A stretch of DNA of 64,000 nt. Source: Streptomyces sp. WMMB 322 (GTDB taxonomy: Bacteria; Actinomycetota; Actinomycetes; Streptomycetales; Streptomycetaceae). A program made the position numbers and the translations under genes. Below the pieces are notes generated by a model. That model had not been told where the DNA came from and searched no databases. It worked only from the letters and a program-made list of their open reading frames with translations. The stretch is taken from contig NZ_FMHI01000001.1 in NCBI RefSeq assembly GCF_900090145.1, forward strand, positions 434,001 to 498,000, given 5' to 3'. The stretch's first letter is position 1. Every line of letters starts with the position of its first letter. Positions 16,752 to 26,317 of this stretch are shown one piece after another.

Positions 16752-19700
16752 ACAGCTCACGGCAGCAGCAGTTGGTCTGCCGCACCGACACCCGGCGGGC
16801 GAAGATCCGCGCCGCCCGCCTCGGCGGAGTGGACGGGGTGGAGGTGGGCGACGACGGACGCACCCTCACCGTCACCTTCCTCGGCAAGGCCCCGCACGGC
16901 ATATGTCCCGGCAACGTCCGCATCGACGGCGGACGCCGCATCACGGGCCTGACGGTGGAGAGCGTCAGCGTCGAGCGGGAGGAGGACCCCGAACTGGACG
17001 ACCGGCTGCTCGTCGTCCTCGACCGCACCGGCGACACCACCCCGTACCGCCTCTCCCTCGTCGCGGAGGGCCCCGGCGGACGGCCGGGCAGCGAGCCCTA
17101 CCCGGGTTTCGACCAGCGCTACTACAGCGCCGACTTCCGCTTCGGCACCGACTGCCCGTCGCCTTTCGACTGCGCGGACGACGGGGACGAGTGCCCCCCG
17201 GAGGACTCGCGCGAAGGCGGCGCCCCCGTGCCCGTCATCGACTACACGGCCCGCGACTTCGACACGCTGCGCCAAGTCGTCCTGGACCGCCTCGCGTTGA
17301 CCGCGCCCGACTGGCGTGAGCGGCACCCGGCGGACCTCGGCGTCACCCTCGTGGAGCTGCTGGCTCACACGGCCGACCGGATCAGCTACCAGCAGGACGC
17401 CGTCGCCACCGAGGCCTATCTGGACACGGCCCGCCGCCGTGTGTCGGTGCGACGGCACGTGCGGCTCATCGACTATCCGATGCACGACGGCTGCAACGCG
17501 CGGGCCTTCGTCACGCTGGAGGTCGCCGAGCCGCTGGTACTGCACCCCGGCAGCTACCGCTTCGCCTCGATCGACCTCCGTACGCCCGGACTTCACGAGC
17601 CGCCCGCCCCCGGCACCGTTCTCGACGAGGAGGAACTCGCCGGTCTCGACGAGCGCGGCGCCGCCGAGATCTTCGAACCCCTCGACGGCCGGCTGCTGCG
17701 CCTGCACCCGGCGCACAACACGATCCGGCTGTGGACCTGGGGCGACGAGCAGTGCTCCCTGCCCAGGGGCGCCACCGCGGCGACGCTGCGCGACGAGTGG
17801 GCCGACGACGAACACACCTGCCGCATCCTGCAGTTGAGGCCGGGTGACCTGCTGATCCTGGAAGAGGTGCGCGGCCCGCGCACCGGCACCCCGGGGGACG
17901 CGGACCCGGCGCACCGGCAGCCCGTTCGGCTCACCTCCGTCACCGAGTCCGTCGACGAACTGATGGGCCGGCCCGTGCTGGAGGTGACGTGGGCGCCCGA
18001 GGACGCACTCCGCTTCCCGCTGGTGCTCTCCACTCTCGGCGGGCCCGACTGCGAGCACGTCACCGACGTCAGCGTGGCCCGCGGCAACACCGTCCTGGCG
18101 GACCACGGCCGCTCTCTCACCTGGAACGGCGGGGAGCCGGAGACGGTGGTGCTGCCGCCCGAGCCCGCCGTGCTGCCGTCCTGCGAACCGGAGTCCGGCT
18201 GCGCCGACCGCCAGTCCGGCAATCCGCCCGCCCGGCTGGTCAACTCCCTTCTGCGGAAGGCGGATCACGGTCATCAGCTCACCCCGGACGGCGTGCGCGA
18301 ACTGCACGCGGTCCTGGGTGCCGACGCCACCACTCGTGCCGGGATCGGCCTGGAGAACGCGGGGCTTCGGGGGGAGCGGGTCCACCCGGCGACCGTGCAC
18401 GGACAGGCCGCGGCCCTGCGGACCCTGCTCGCCCAGTCCGTCTACCCGGGCATCGCGCCTCGTCCCCGTCCCGTGCTGGAGAACCCGTCCGTCGTGCAGG
18501 CCGTGCCCTACCCGGAGCCGCGGCACATCGCCGCCGGGCAGGCCGAGCGGCTGGCCGCCCTGCCGGAGGCCGTACGGCGGCGGCTGACCGGACTGTGGCG
18601 TTCGGCCCGTGACCGCGACGGACTCTCCGACGACGAAATCGCCGAGCTGACAGTCCTGTTCGGCCTGCGGCTGCTGGAGCGGCTGGCTCTGCGCGAGCAT
18701 CCCGTCGCAGCCCTGCGGGAGTTGCTGCACCGCAGGGAGCACCACCTCGGGGGGAAGCTGCGGCGACTGGCCGTGCTGACCGCCCGGGCCCGTGCCGGCA
18801 CCGTGCTGGACGACCGCATCTTCTGGGAGATCACCCGCACTTGGGGCCCCGCGTATGCGGCCGGGCTGCACCCGGACGATCCCGTGCTGCACGGAGGAGC
18901 GGCGTCCGCCGCCGCGCAGGACCCGCGCTCGGCGCTGCCCGCCGTCGTCGCCGTCAGCGACAGCGGTGACGACAGTGGGCCGGGGGACCGCGCACACGTG
19001 TGGCTGCCGCGCCGCGATCTGCTCGAAAGCGGCCCGTACGACAGGCACTTCACCGGTGAGCTGGAGGACGACGGCCGCCTCGCCCTCCGCTTCGGCGACG
19101 GCCTGTACGGGGCCGTGCCCGAACCGGGCAGCCGGCTCGCCCTGCACTACCGCACGGGCGGCGGCACCGCCGGCAACGTCGGCGCCGAGGCGATCGGCCA
19201 TCTCGTCCTGCGCCGCGACCCGGACGCGGTGGACGCGGCCGAGCCGATGCCCGTCGCCGGGGTGCGCAACCCGCTGCCCGCGGTCGGCGGCACCGCTCCC
19301 GAACCGGTCGACCAGGTGAAGCAGCTGGCGCCCCTCGGCCTCAAACGCGACCGGCTCCGCGCCGTCACCGCCGAGGACTACGCGCACCTGGCGGCGCGGG
19401 TTCCGGGCGTGCAGCGGGCGGCGGCGGAGATCCGCTGGACGGGCAGCGTCTCGGAGGTGCACGTCGCGGTCGACGCGTGCGGCTCGGACGAGCCGCCGGC
19501 CAGTCTGCTGGCCGCTGTCGAGCAGGCGCTGGAGGGCTGCCGGAGGATCGGCCACGACCTGGTCGTCCGTCCGGCGCTGGCCGTCCCGCTCGACATCGCC
19601 CTGACGGTGTGCGCGGCTCCCGGCCATCAGCACGGGCAGATCCTCGCGGAACTGCACCGCGTGCTCGGCCCTCGCCGGCTGCCCGGCGGACGCGGGCTCG

Positions 19701-20011
19701 GCTTCTTCCACCCGGACGCCCTCACCTTCGGCGAACCGGTCAGGCTCTCCCGCCTGGTCGCGGCGGGAGCGGCGGTGGCGGGCGTGGAGAGCATCCAAGT
19801 GACAAGGCTGCGCAGGCAGTTCCACGAGGTCCCCCTCGCTTCGCGGGGAGGTGCCCCCAGAGGAGAACTGGAGGACGGAGTGCTGCGGCTCGGACCGCTG
19901 GAGATCGCGCAGTGCGACAACGACCCGGTGCTGCCGGAGAACGGCAGGCTGGAGATCACGCTCGCGGGTGGGGGCACCCCCGGCGACGCCTGGGGGAGTG
20001 ACGCCCGATGA
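16748..20011 (+). CDS. Baseplate wedge protein 1 (gp6/J-like, Pvc11-like)
   Basis: A 1087-residue putative baseplate assembly protein. The N-terminal 150 residues form an arm. VIDYTARDFDTLRQVVLDRL marks the start of the J/gp6 domain, followed by DLGVTLVELLAHTADRISYQ and the conserved RRRVSVRRHVRLIDYPMHDG. A central insert (residues 450-700) is helical. FGDGLYGAVPEPGSRLALHY and GGGTAGNVGAEAIGHL are the conserved gp6 strands near residue 790, and RAVTAEDYAHLAARVPGVQR opens the last domain. Two hairpin-forming repeats are built into its last 70 codons. It starts at GTG 16748 overlapping gp25 and ends in an ATGA overlap with its paralogue. The paralogue pair probably forms the wedge heterodimer. 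Confidence 0.88.
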   Translation: MNSSRQQQLVCRTDTRRAKIRAARLGGVDGVEVGDDGRTLTVTFLGKAPHGICPGNVRIDGGRRITGLTVESVSVEREEDPELDDRLLVVLDRTGDTTPYRLSLVAEGPGGRPGSEPYPGFDQRYYSADFRFGTDCPSPFDCADDGDECPPEDSREGGAPVPVIDYTARDFDTLRQVVLDRLALTAPDWRERHPADLGVTLVELLAHTADRISYQQDAVATEAYLDTARRRVSVRRHVRLIDYPMHDGCNARAFVTLEVAEPLVLHPGSYRFASIDLRTPGLHEPPAPGTVLDEEELAGLDERGAAEIFEPLDGRLLRLHPAHNTIRLWTWGDEQCSLPRGATAATLRDEWADDEHTCRILQLRPGDLLILEEVRGPRTGTPGDADPAHRQPVRLTSVTESVDELMGRPVLEVTWAPEDALRFPLVLSTLGGPDCEHVTDVSVARGNTVLADHGRSLTWNGGEPETVVLPPEPAVLPSCEPESGCADRQSGNPPARLVNSLLRKADHGHQLTPDGVRELHAVLGADATTRAGIGLENAGLRGERVHPATVHGQAAALRTLLAQSVYPGIAPRPRPVLENPSVVQAVPYPEPRHIAAGQAERLAALPEAVRRRLTGLWRSARDRDGLSDDEIAELTVLFGLRLLERLALREHPVAALRELLHRREHHLGGKLRRLAVLTARARAGTVLDDRIFWEITRTWGPAYAAGLHPDDPVLHGGAASAAAQDPRSALPAVVAVSDSGDDSGPGDRAHVWLPRRDLLESGPYDRHFTGELEDDGRLALRFGDGLYGAVPEPGSRLALHYRTGGGTAGNVGAEAIGHLVLRRDPDAVDAAEPMPVAGVRNPLPAVGGTAPEPVDQVKQLAPLGLKRDRLRAVTAEDYAHLAARVPGVQRAAAEIRWTGSVSEVHVAVDACGSDEPPASLLAAVEQALEGCRRIGHDLVVRPALAVPLDIALTVCAAPGHQHGQILAELHRVLGPRRLPGGRGLGFFHPDALTFGEPVRLSRLVAAGAAVAGVESIQVTRLRRQFHEVPLASRGGAPRGELEDGVLRLGPLEIAQCDNDPVLPENGRLEITLAGGGTPGDAWGSDAR
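19826..19996 (+). repeat. Two hairpin-forming palindromic elements inside the 3' end of the gp6-like gene
   Basis: A first GC-rich palindromic element lies at about 19829-19860 (CCCCCTCGCTTCGCGGGG core). A second is at 19977-19996 (CCCCCGGCGACGCCTGGGGG), with a GGC/GCC inner stem and a CCCCC/GGGGG outer stem. Both are translated in frame, giving Gly/Pro/Trp-containing inserts (GGGTPGDAWG). Very similar hairpins are dispersed in Streptomyces genomes, often at gene ends. The second ends 12 bases before the next start codon. Confidence 0.55.
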
Positions 20012-23000
20012 ACACCACGTCGCACAACACCTCGCCATGCGCCGGGAGTTCACCCGGCCCCGGCCCCGGCCCCGCCTCCGATTGCGGTTGCGGCTGCGGT
20101 GGGCACGACGAGAACCGCGCACCCGCCGCTCTCCACAACCCTCCCGGGCGCACCGCCCTGGAGCTGAGGACCGGCACCCACGCATCGTTCCTCGCCGCCA
20201 TGCTCGACCGGCTCGCCTCACCCGCCTATCCGGCGCTGCGCGGTCTCACGGCGCGTTCCACCGACGACCCTGCCGTCGCGCTGCTCGACGCGTGGGCCGT
20301 CCTCGGTGACCTGCTCACCTTCCACTCCGAACGCATCGCGGACGAGGGCTACTTGCGCACGGCGGACGAGCACGGCTCGCTCGCGATGCTGGCCCGCCTC
20401 GTCGGTCACAGGCCGCGTCCCGGCGTCGCCGCGGGCACGTACCTCGCGTACACGGTCGACCGCGACCCGCGCGCGGACGGGAATGCCGAGGTGCTCATCC
20501 CGCGGGGTTCCCGCAGCCACAGCGTGCCGGCGGCCACGAGCGACGAGGCGCAGACGTACGAGACCGACGAGGACCTCGCGGCGCGCGCGGAGTGGAACCG
20601 GCTGAAGGTGCGCCGCCGCCGTCCTTCGCTGATCGTCCCCGGCGACCTGAAGAAGCGCTCCGAGATCTTCGTGGCGGGCACGGACGTACCCCTGCGGAAG
20701 GGGGACGACCTGCTCTTCGTCTTCGGCGGCGGCAAGCCCGCGCTGCTGTCCGTCGCCGGCACCCGCATCGACCGCGACGACGACGTCACCGCGATCCGGC
20801 TGCCGGACTCCGCACCGCCGAGCCTGAAGGAGCTGGTGGAACTCCTCCGTTCGTGGATCACCGTGCCCGAACCGGAGGAGCCCGGCGCGGCGGACGCGGA
20901 GAACGCGGCGGACGCGGAGGACTCCGGGAAAGCGGAGAGCGCCGAGAACGGGGCGGACGGAGCGGAGAAGACCGGGACGGCGGAGAACGCGGACGACGCG
21001 CAGAACGCGGAGGACGCGCGGAACGACGGCGGAGAGGTGGAGGCGGCGGCGGAGACCCCGTCCGCGTCCCGGCCCGCGCCGAATCCCCGCCCCGTCAGCC
21101 GGCTGATCGAGGACTTCGACGAGCAGGTTCTCGCCCCGCTCCGCGAGGACCTCGAACACCTCGTCAATGCACGGGAGTTCGTGCACCGTCTTGCTCAGCC
21201 CCGCGAGCGGCTCGCCGAGGCGCAGGCCCTGGCCGCGCCGTACGAGGAGCCCGCCGCGTGGTTCGCGGAGCTCGCCGCGATGCTCGGCGAACTCGCGGAG
21301 CGGGCCGCCGAGTTGGGTTCCGTAGGGGAGCCCGCACCGTCCTCACCGGCACCCGGGGGCGGCACGTCCGCGCTGCGTGTGCTGGACGCGGTGCTGCCCG
21401 CGTTCCGCTCGTCGGGACGGATCTCGCCGCCCGCCGGCCGTTCCGGAGCCGGCCACGGCCGGGGCCTGGGAGCCGGTCCGGCCCCGGTCCTCGCCGCCGG
21501 GCTGCTGGGCGCGCTGGAACCCGCCACGGGCCGGGAGCTGTACGGCGCCTGGCAGCGGGCGAAGCCCGCGGGTGCTGCCGCTCCGCCGGTGCCGGACGCG
21601 CTGCGGGAGCTGCTGGCGATGGGGGTCACCGCCGCCCCGTTCGGTTCCACCGCTCCGCTCAAGCCCGTACAGGACACCACGGGCCGCGTCGTGCAGACGA
21701 CGGACTGGCCGCTGAGCGGCGCCGAACTCACCGGCATCCGCATCGAGTTCGACCCGGCCGGAAAGGTGCCGCAGCGCGCCGAGTTCGGCTACGCCCGCTA
21801 CGACCTGTCCCGGCAGCGCACCGAGGCCCTGCCCGCGGACACCTCGTTCACGCTCGGCCCCGGCCGGGTCGAACTGCACTCCCGCACCGGGCAGGACCAC
21901 GGCCTGAGCTGGCTGAACCGGCGGCCCGAGACGTCGCAGGAACCCGGAGTCACCGTCCGGCTGCATCCGGGCCTGCCCGAGCGCACCGTGTTCATCTCAC
22001 GTCCCGGCGAGGAGGGCGCCGTCCAGGTGGCCGTGCACAACGGCGAGACGGCGGGCTGGCTGCTGAAGCCCGGCGAGGAGCAGAGGGCACGTCAGGGCGA
22101 CATCGAGATCACCGCCCGCTACACCACCCGCAGCGAACCGGCTTCCGTCGAGGTCGTCCTCGCCACGGTGCCCGATCCCGAAGGCCGCAGCATCCTCCGG
22201 CTGGACGGCGTGTACGAGAACATCGAGGTGGGCAGCCGGGTCGTCGTCAGCAGGCCCCGCAAGGGCGCCGACGGAGGAGTGCCCGGCGACAAGGACCTCG
22301 CTTTCGTCAGCACCCGCGTCATGGCCGCGCGCACCGCCTCCTACGCGGACTACGGCATCACCGGACGCGGTACGGAACTCACCCTCGCCGACCCCTGGCT
22401 CGACGAGCGCGACGTGCTGCTCTCCCACATCCGGGACACGACCGTGTACGCGGCGGGCACCGAACTGCGCCTCGCCGACGAGCCGTTGGACGACGACGTG
22501 CACGGCAACGAGATCGTGCTGGACCGGCTGTACGAGGGCATCCGCCCGGGCCGCACGATCGCCGTCAGCGGCGAACGCACCGACGTGCCCCACACCTCCG
22601 GCGTCCACGCCACCGAAGTCGCCGTCGTCGCCCGCGCAGAGCAGTACCTCGACCCGCGGCTGCCCGGCGATCACGTGCACACCGTGCTCACCCTCACCGG
22701 GGACCTGGAGCACCGGTACCGCCGCGAAACCGTCGTCGTGCAGGGCAACGTCGTCTCCGCCACCCACGGCGAGAGCCGCGAGGAGGCCATCGGCAGCGGC
22801 GACGCCGGCCGCACGCACCAGACGTTCACGCTCTGGCAGGCGCCGCTGACATGGCTGCCGGACGCCGGTCCGCTGGGCGCGCGTCCCACCCTGGAGATCC
22901 GCGTCGACGGGCTGCTGTGGCATCCCGTCGACAGCCTCGCGGGCCGCGGCCCCACCGAGCGCGTGTACGTCACCGGCACGGCGGGCGACGGCCGCACCAC

Positions 23001-24039
23001 GGTCACCTTCGGCGACGGCGTGCACGGTGCGCGGCTGCCGTCCGGGCACGAGAACGTCCGCGCCCGCTACCGGTTCGGCACGGGTGCGGAGGCCAACGTC
23101 GCCGCAGGGCGCATCACTCAGCCCGTCACCCGCCCGCTCGGCGTCACGGGCGTGACCAACCCCGTGCCCGCCACGGGCGGCGCCGACCCCGACGGGCCGG
23201 CGCACGCCGCCGCGTCCCGCAGGCCCGGACGTCTTCCCGCGGGCCGGCGCCGCATCCCGCTCGCCGTCTCCGCACTCGACCGGCTCGTCTCCGCGCAGGA
23301 CTACGAGGACTTCGCCCGCTCCCGCGCCGGGATCGGCAGGGCCGTCGCCCGTGAAGTCACCGACGGCAGGCGGCGGTTGCTGCATCTGACCGTCGCCGGG
23401 GACGACGACATCCCGCTGGAGCCTCACTCGCGGACCCTGCGGGCGCTGCGCACGGCGCTCGCGCAGTACGGCGACGGACGTCTGCCGGTGCGCGTCGGGA
23501 CCCGGGAACTCGTGGTGCTCGTCGTCGCCGCGAAGGTGAAGGTCGCCCGCGACCACTCCTGGCAGTACGTGGAGCCGCGGCTGCGGCAGGCCCTCCAGGC
23601 CGAACTGGGCTACGCCGGCCGGGACCTGGCCGTGCCCGCCCGGCCCTCGGACGCGCTCGCAGCAGCGCACACGGTTCCCGGCGTCGACTGGGTGGACCTC
23701 GACGTCTTCACGGGCATCCCCGAAGGCACCCCGCCGCAGCAGATCGTGGACCGGCTGACGCGTCCCGGCCCGCCGGGCACCGTCCCGGCCCGCCCGGCGG
23801 GGTACGACGAACAGTTCCACCGCGTCACCGCGCCCGAAGGCGAAACCCTTAGCCACATCGCCGGCCTGCGGGGGATCTCCCTGGAGGAACTGCTGCGGCT
23901 CAACCCCGACATCACCGACACACGCCCGCTGCCGCGCGGCCGCTCCGTGTGTGTCTTCCGCGGCATCCGAGCGGCCCAGTTCGTGCTGCTGCCGCCGAAC
24001 AACGCCGACTCGCTCGTCCTGACGGAGGTCGAACAGTGA
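20008..24039 (+). CDS. Baseplate wedge protein 2 (gp6/J-like) with acidic insert and C-terminal LysM
   Basis: A 1343-residue baseplate protein paralogous to its upstream neighbour. It opens with a glycine-proline and cysteine-rich tail, then GRTALELRTGTHASFLAAML and LLDAWAVLGDLLTFHSERIA, the conserved J-type start. Residues about 290-360 are an acidic low-complexity insert of repeated ADAEN-like units. The gp6 core strands appear late: VTFGDGVHGARLPSG near residue 1010, then ARYRFGTGAEANVAAGRI. SALDRLVSAQDYEDFARSRA starts the last conserved domain. Residues about 1268-1320 form a LysM-like unit (HRVTAPEGETLSHIAGLRG, EELLRLNPDI), unusual at this end of a wedge protein. The next gene starts within its stop (GTGA). 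Confidence 0.87.
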   Translation: MNTTSHNTSPCAGSSPGPGPGPASDCGCGCGGHDENRAPAALHNPPGRTALELRTGTHASFLAAMLDRLASPAYPALRGLTARSTDDPAVALLDAWAVLGDLLTFHSERIADEGYLRTADEHGSLAMLARLVGHRPRPGVAAGTYLAYTVDRDPRADGNAEVLIPRGSRSHSVPAATSDEAQTYETDEDLAARAEWNRLKVRRRRPSLIVPGDLKKRSEIFVAGTDVPLRKGDDLLFVFGGGKPALLSVAGTRIDRDDDVTAIRLPDSAPPSLKELVELLRSWITVPEPEEPGAADAENAADAEDSGKAESAENGADGAEKTGTAENADDAQNAEDARNDGGEVEAAAETPSASRPAPNPRPVSRLIEDFDEQVLAPLREDLEHLVNAREFVHRLAQPRERLAEAQALAAPYEEPAAWFAELAAMLGELAERAAELGSVGEPAPSSPAPGGGTSALRVLDAVLPAFRSSGRISPPAGRSGAGHGRGLGAGPAPVLAAGLLGALEPATGRELYGAWQRAKPAGAAAPPVPDALRELLAMGVTAAPFGSTAPLKPVQDTTGRVVQTTDWPLSGAELTGIRIEFDPAGKVPQRAEFGYARYDLSRQRTEALPADTSFTLGPGRVELHSRTGQDHGLSWLNRRPETSQEPGVTVRLHPGLPERTVFISRPGEEGAVQVAVHNGETAGWLLKPGEEQRARQGDIEITARYTTRSEPASVEVVLATVPDPEGRSILRLDGVYENIEVGSRVVVSRPRKGADGGVPGDKDLAFVSTRVMAARTASYADYGITGRGTELTLADPWLDERDVLLSHIRDTTVYAAGTELRLADEPLDDDVHGNEIVLDRLYEGIRPGRTIAVSGERTDVPHTSGVHATEVAVVARAEQYLDPRLPGDHVHTVLTLTGDLEHRYRRETVVVQGNVVSATHGESREEAIGSGDAGRTHQTFTLWQAPLTWLPDAGPLGARPTLEIRVDGLLWHPVDSLAGRGPTERVYVTGTAGDGRTTVTFGDGVHGARLPSGHENVRARYRFGTGAEANVAAGRITQPVTRPLGVTGVTNPVPATGGADPDGPAHAAASRRPGRLPAGRRRIPLAVSALDRLVSAQDYEDFARSRAGIGRAVAREVTDGRRRLLHLTVAGDDDIPLEPHSRTLRALRTALAQYGDGRLPVRVGTRELVVLVVAAKVKVARDHSWQYVEPRLRQALQAELGYAGRDLAVPARPSDALAAAHTVPGVDWVDLDVFTGIPEGTPPQQIVDRLTRPGPPGTVPARPAGYDEQFHRVTAPEGETLSHIAGLRGISLEELLRLNPDITDTRPLPRGRSVCVFRGIRAAQFVLLPPNNADSLVLTEVEQ

Positions 24040-26195
24040 CCAGGCAGCCGGACCACCTCGCAGACCTGCTCCCGCAGTGGCACCGCCTGCGGGACGCCGA
24101 GCAGGGGGAGCCGCTGCGCGCCCTGCTCGCCGTCGTCGCGGAACAGTCCGACCGGATACGCACCCAGGTCGAACAGGGCTACGACGACTGGTTCGTGGAG
24201 ACCGCCGCCGAGTGGGCCCTGCCCTACCTCGGCGATCTCGTGGGCCACCGTCCGCTCCCCGGATACGAGCGGGTTCTCGCCTCCGGCACGGACGGACCGG
24301 CCGGCGCCTCACGGCGGCGCCTCGCCGAAGTCCTCTCGCCGCGCCGGGACGTCGCCGCCACCGTCGCCGACCGGCGCCGCAAGGGCACACTTCCGCTGCT
24401 CGAGGAACTCGCGGAGAGCATCGCCGGGTGGCCCTCCCGGGCCGTCGAACTCTCCCGCGGGCTCGCCCATCACCAGCCGGTGCGGCTCTACGGGGCGGCC
24501 ACACCCGCCGCCGATGTGCGCAGGGCAGGCCGGGGCAGACTCGCCGACCTGCGCGAGCGCGACAAACTCGACCTGGCGGCAGGCCCGTTCGGCACCCTCG
24601 CGAGGACCGCCGACGTGCGGCGTGCGGACTCCCGGCGCCGTCAGGGCGGCCACACCCCGGCCGGCGTCGGCCTGTACGTGTGGCGGCTGCGCCCGTACTC
24701 CGTCACCCGTGCGCCCGCGTACTGCATCGACCGGGCCCGCAACCTGTACACCTTCTCCGTACTGGGCAACGACACCCCGCTCGTGACGAAGCCCGAACCC
24801 GAGCCGCACGCCGCGCACATCGCCACGGCGGACAACCTGCCCGACGCCATCGGGCGCCGGCGTCTCGCCGACCGCCTCGCCGACTACTACGGGCCCGGCA
24901 AGAGCTTCACCGTCTGGCGGGACGGACAGGACGAGCCGGTGCCGATGGAGGACATCGTCGTCGCGGACCTGACCGACTGGCGCTACCGCCCGCGGCGCGG
25001 CCAGATCGCCGTGGACCCGGAGCTGGGCCGCATGGCCTTCGGCGCCCGCTCGGCACCCCGGCAGGGCGTGTGGGTCACCTACCACTACGCCTTCTCCGAC
25101 GAGACGGGCGGCGGCGAGTACGTCCGCGAACGCCCGGCGACGCCGGGCGCGACCGTCTACCGGGTCGGTCCCGGCGAGGCACACGAGCGGATCATGGACG
25201 CCTACGCCCGGTGGCGCGAGGACCGGGCGGGCGGCCGCTGCCCCGGCGAGGGCATCATCGAACTCGCCCACAGCGGGACCTGGCAGGAGCAGCTCGACTT
25301 CGACCTGGAGCCCGGCGACCGTCTCCGGATCCGCGCCGCCGAGGGCACCCGCCCCGTCGTCCGCCTCCTGGACTGGTACAGCAACCGTCCCGACGCGCTC
25401 AACATCCGTGCCGCCGAAGGGGACTGCGCACCCGGCGAGGAGCCGCGGGCCGTCCTCGACGGGCTGCTCATCACCGGCCGGGGCGTCCACGTGACCGGGC
25501 CGGTCGGGGCCGTCGTGCTGCGGCACTGCACCCTCGTGCCGGGCTGGAGCCTGGAGGAGGACTGCGGCCCGCACTCCCCGCAGGAACCCAGCCTCGTCCT
25601 CGAATCCACCACTGCCTGCGTGGAGATCGACCGCAGCATCCTCGGCACGATCGAGGTCATCGGCGACGAGGCCGGCACCGACCCGCTGCCGCTGCATCTG
25701 CGGGACAGCATCCTCGACGCCACGGGCCACGACCGGGAGGCGCTCTCCGCCCCCGACTGCCGGCACGCGCACGCCGTCCTCCACGCCCACCGCACCACCG
25801 TCATCGGTGAAGTGCACACGCACGCCGTGCAGATCGCGGAGAACAGCATCTTCACCGGGCGGGTCGAGGTGGCACGCAAACAGATCGGCTGCATGCGCTT
25901 CAGCTACGTCCCGCACGGCTCGCGCACACCGCGCCGCTTCCGCTGCGTCCCCGACCGGGAACGTCCGCAGACCCGCACGGTGCGGCCCGTCTTCACCAGC
26001 GAGCGCTACGGCACACCCGCCTACGCGCAACTGGCCGCGGGATGCCCCGAGGCCATCGGCCGCGGCGCCGACGACGGCGGTGAACTCGGCGCGTTCCACG
26101 ACCTGTACCAGCCGCAGCGCACGGACGGCCTCCGGGCACGTCTCGCCGAATACGCCCCGGCCGGCACGGACGCCGGGATCTTCTTCGTCACGTGA
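24036..26195 (+). CDS. CIS gpI-like tail protein with beta-helix-like C-terminus (Pvc12-type position)
   Basis: A 719-residue protein. The first 120 residues match the tail protein I style (HLADLLPQWHRLRDAEQGE, then LPYLGDLVGHRPLPGYERVL), a domain that links the wedge to peripheral parts. The middle includes YVWRLRPYSVTRAPAYCIDR and a YRPRRGQIAVDPELGRMAFG strand region. Residues about 470-640 contain repeated short strands (LDGLLITGRGVHVTGPVGAV, LRHCTLVPGW, IDRSILGTIEVIG, IAENSIFTGRVEV), as in right-handed beta helices of fibre or receptor proteins. GTG 24036 is chosen because it overlaps the previous stop by four bases. The protein probably builds the outer baseplate ring; a receptor role is speculative. 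Confidence 0.75.
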   Translation: MTRQPDHLADLLPQWHRLRDAEQGEPLRALLAVVAEQSDRIRTQVEQGYDDWFVETAAEWALPYLGDLVGHRPLPGYERVLASGTDGPAGASRRRLAEVLSPRRDVAATVADRRRKGTLPLLEELAESIAGWPSRAVELSRGLAHHQPVRLYGAATPAADVRRAGRGRLADLRERDKLDLAAGPFGTLARTADVRRADSRRRQGGHTPAGVGLYVWRLRPYSVTRAPAYCIDRARNLYTFSVLGNDTPLVTKPEPEPHAAHIATADNLPDAIGRRRLADRLADYYGPGKSFTVWRDGQDEPVPMEDIVVADLTDWRYRPRRGQIAVDPELGRMAFGARSAPRQGVWVTYHYAFSDETGGGEYVRERPATPGATVYRVGPGEAHERIMDAYARWREDRAGGRCPGEGIIELAHSGTWQEQLDFDLEPGDRLRIRAAEGTRPVVRLLDWYSNRPDALNIRAAEGDCAPGEEPRAVLDGLLITGRGVHVTGPVGAVVLRHCTLVPGWSLEEDCGPHSPQEPSLVLESTTACVEIDRSILGTIEVIGDEAGTDPLPLHLRDSILDATGHDREALSAPDCRHAHAVLHAHRTTVIGEVHTHAVQIAENSIFTGRVEVARKQIGCMRFSYVPHGSRTPRRFRCVPDRERPQTRTVRPVFTSERYGTPAYAQLAAGCPEAIGRGADDGGELGAFHDLYQPQRTDGLRARLAEYAPAGTDAGIFFVT

Positions 26196-26317
26196 ACCAG
26201 TGAACGGACGGTTCCGGCAGGCTCGTTGACCGGAACCGTCCGAGCCCGGCCCGCAAGCTTCCGTACGCACGCACCGCCCGCTCCGCACGGCGGGCACCAC
26301 CGAGGGGGATTCCTTCC

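Noticed and set aside
16757..20221. 1154-codon minus-strand frame opposite the first gp6-like gene
   Set aside because: Shadow of a conserved baseplate gene, with no start signal and no recognisable domain.
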